A DNA stretch of 6,534 nt from positions 1-6,534 of the forward strand of contig CAMLDT010000197.1 in the NCBI GenBank assembly GCA_946479075.1. The letters are read 5' to 3'. Below are positions 5,226 through 6,534 of this stretch, piece by piece. The notes beneath the pieces are model-generated. The model had not been told where the DNA came from. It saw nothing but the letters and a program-made list of their open reading frames with translations, and did not search any database. This DNA comes from an uncultured Polaromonas sp. (lineage in GTDB: Bacteria; Pseudomonadota; Gammaproteobacteria; Burkholderiales; Burkholderiaceae). The translations under genes were made by a program, and so were the position numbers. Position 1 is the first letter of the stretch, and the number at the start of each line of letters is the position of its first letter.

Positions 5226-6534
5226 ATGTTTTACCCGCAAGAATTTGACGTGATCGTGGTCGGTGGCGGCCATGCCGGCACCGAGGCTGCGCTGGCTTCG
5301 GCGCGCATGGGCTGCAAGACCCTGCTGCTGACCCACAACATCGAGACCCTGGGCCAGATGAGCTGCAACCCGTCCATAGGCGGCATCGGCAAGGGCCACC
5401 TGGTCAAGGAAGTCGATGCCATGGGCGGCGCGATGGCGCTGGCCACCGACGAGGGCGGCATCCAGTTCCGCATCCTCAACAGCTCCAAGGGCCCGGCCGT
5501 GCGCGCGACGCGCGCGCAGGCCGACCGCGTGTTGTACAAGGCGGCCATCCGCCGCATGATCGAGAACCAGCCTAACCTCTGGCTGTTCCAGCAGGCGGTG
5601 GACGATTTGATGGTCGAGGGCGACCGGGTGGTGGGTGCCGTGACGCAGGTCGGTATCAAGTTCCGCTCGCGCACCGTGGTGCTGACGGCCGGGACCTTTC
5701 TGGACGGCAAGATCCATGTCGGGCTGCAGAACTATGCGGCGGGCAGGGCGGGTGACCCGCCGGCGGTGTCGCTGAGCGCGCGCCTGAAAGAACTCAAGCT
5801 GCCGCAGGGCCGGCTGAAAACCGGCACGCCGCCGCGCATCGACGGGCGCAGCATCGACTTCAGCAAATGCACGGTGCAGCCGGGCGACGGCATGCCTGGC
5901 GGCACGCCCGGCGCGGTGCCGGTGTTCAGCTTCATGGGTGGGCAGATCCAACATCCGCAGCAAATGCCCTGCTGGATCACGCACACCAATGAACGCACCC
6001 ACGAGATCATCCGCTCCGGTTTTGACCGCAGCCCGATGTTCACCGGCAAGATCGATGGCGTGGGGCCGCGCTACTGCCCGAGCGTGGAGGACAAGATCAA
6101 CCGCTTCGCCGGCAAGGAAAGCCACCAGATTTTCCTGGAGCCCGAAGGCTTGAGCACGCACGAGATTTACCCCAACGGCATCTCGACCAGTCTGCCTTTT
6201 GACATCCAGTACGAGCTGGTGCGCTCCATGGCAGGCATGGAAAACGCGCACATCCTGCGCCCCGGCTACGCCATCGAATACGACTACTTTGACCCGCGGT
6301 CGCTGAAGTCCAGTTTTGAAACCCGCCAGATCGGGGGCCTGTTTTTCGCCGGCCAGATCAACGGCACCACGGGTTATGAAGAGGCCGCAGCCCAGGGCAT
6401 GTTCGCCGGTATCAACGCCGCCCTGCAATGCCAGGGGAAAGACGCCTGGCTGCCCAAGCGCGACGAAGCCTACCTCGGTGTGCTGGTGGACGACCTGATC
6501 ACCAAGGGCGTGACCGAGCCGTACCGCATGTTCA
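5226..6534 (+). CDS. mnmG: tRNA uridine-5-carboxymethylaminomethyl(34) synthesis protein MnmG (partial)
   Basis: MnmG works with the GTPase MnmE to build the 5-carboxymethylaminomethyl group on the wobble uridine U34 of certain tRNAs, using FAD and a folate one-carbon donor. The first 436 codons are present; full family members have roughly 630-650 residues, so the C-terminal third, including the MnmE/tRNA-binding end, lies beyond the window. Visible features are the FAD-binding [12 protein letters not shown] (11-22), the signature [21 protein letters not shown] with the conserved Cys47, and [15 protein letters not shown] with Cys284, matching the second conserved cysteine (Cys277 in E. coli). 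Near the end of the window are [21 protein letters not shown] and [15 protein letters not shown]. The ATG at 5226 follows purine-rich GAAGAAGA. The frame is intact throughout. The family often sits near the replication origin with rsmG, parA and parB. Confidence 0.98.
   Translation, partial: MFYPQEFDVIVVGGGHAGTEAALASARMGCKTLLLTHNIETLGQMSCNPSIGGIGKGHLVKEVDAMGGAMALATDEGGIQFRILNSSKGPAVRATRAQADRVLYKAAIRRMIENQPNLWLFQQAVDDLMVEGDRVVGAVTQVGIKFRSRTVVLTAGTFLDGKIHVGLQNYAAGRAGDPPAVSLSARLKELKLPQGRLKTGTPPRIDGRSIDFSKCTVQPGDGMPGGTPGAVPVFSFMGGQIQHPQQMPCWITHTNERTHEIIRSGFDRSPMFTGKIDGVGPRYCPSVEDKINRFAGKESHQIFLEPEGLSTHEIYPNGISTSLPFDIQYELVRSMAGMENAHILRPGYAIEYDYFDPRSLKSSFETRQIGGLFFAGQINGTTGYEEAAAQGMFAGINAALQCQGKDAWLPKRDEAYLGVLVDDLITKGVTEPYRMF

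Noticed and set aside
4920..6428. A 502-residue open frame on the minus strand across the toxin and mnmG
   Set aside because: It is antisense to two genes with clear family motifs, and its translation is His/Arg/Ala-rich with no recognisable domain. Long antisense frames are expected opposite GC-rich coding DNA.
1..6534. CRISPR array, tRNA or rRNA genes, insertion sequence or transposase
   Set aside because: No regularly spaced identical repeats, no recognisable tRNA or rRNA sequence and no transposase motifs were seen on either strand.

Overview
The window looks like chromosomal DNA from a betaproteobacterium of the Comamonadaceae (Polaromonas, Rhodoferax or Acidovorax-like). The basis is high GC with strongly GC-rich third codon positions, the protein families present, and AT-richer intergenic repeats of a style I remember from that family. 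This is an inference from reading; no search was run.

Layout: 1-282 has no convincing gene and holds strong hairpins. A beta-class glutathione S-transferase lies on the minus strand (283-891). A divergent 311-base gap follows, and then a tight plus-strand run: a 61-residue membrane protein of the DUF1328 family, a 102-residue hypothetical protein, and a transglutaminase-like cysteine protein. Each of these starts at or inside the end of the one before. The transglutaminase gene converges on a minus-strand block. In transcription order (right to left) this block is an NADPH-dependent FMN reductase-like flavoprotein (3856-4446), a small YkgJ-family cysteine-cluster protein (3523-3801), and a class II aldolase/adducin-like protein (2555-3325). 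Two diverged direct copies of one intergenic repeat flank the cysteine-cluster gene. Divergent from the flavoprotein gene is a type II toxin-antitoxin pair, a Phd/YefM-like antitoxin and a PIN-domain toxin (4532-5207). Only 18 bases separate it from mnmG, the tRNA-modification gene that runs off the right edge.

How the genes relate: most are housekeeping or accessory metabolic genes with no obvious shared pathway. Two groupings look functional. The first is the DUF1328/hypothetical/transglutaminase run, probably one transcript. The second is the toxin-antitoxin pair, which has a likely autoregulatory operator and may read through into mnmG. I found no convincing new multi-gene system. The observations most worth a second look are the repeat family, the hairpin cluster at the left edge, the placement of the toxin-antitoxin pair against mnmG, and the aldolase-fold protein that lacks the usual catalytic glutamate.
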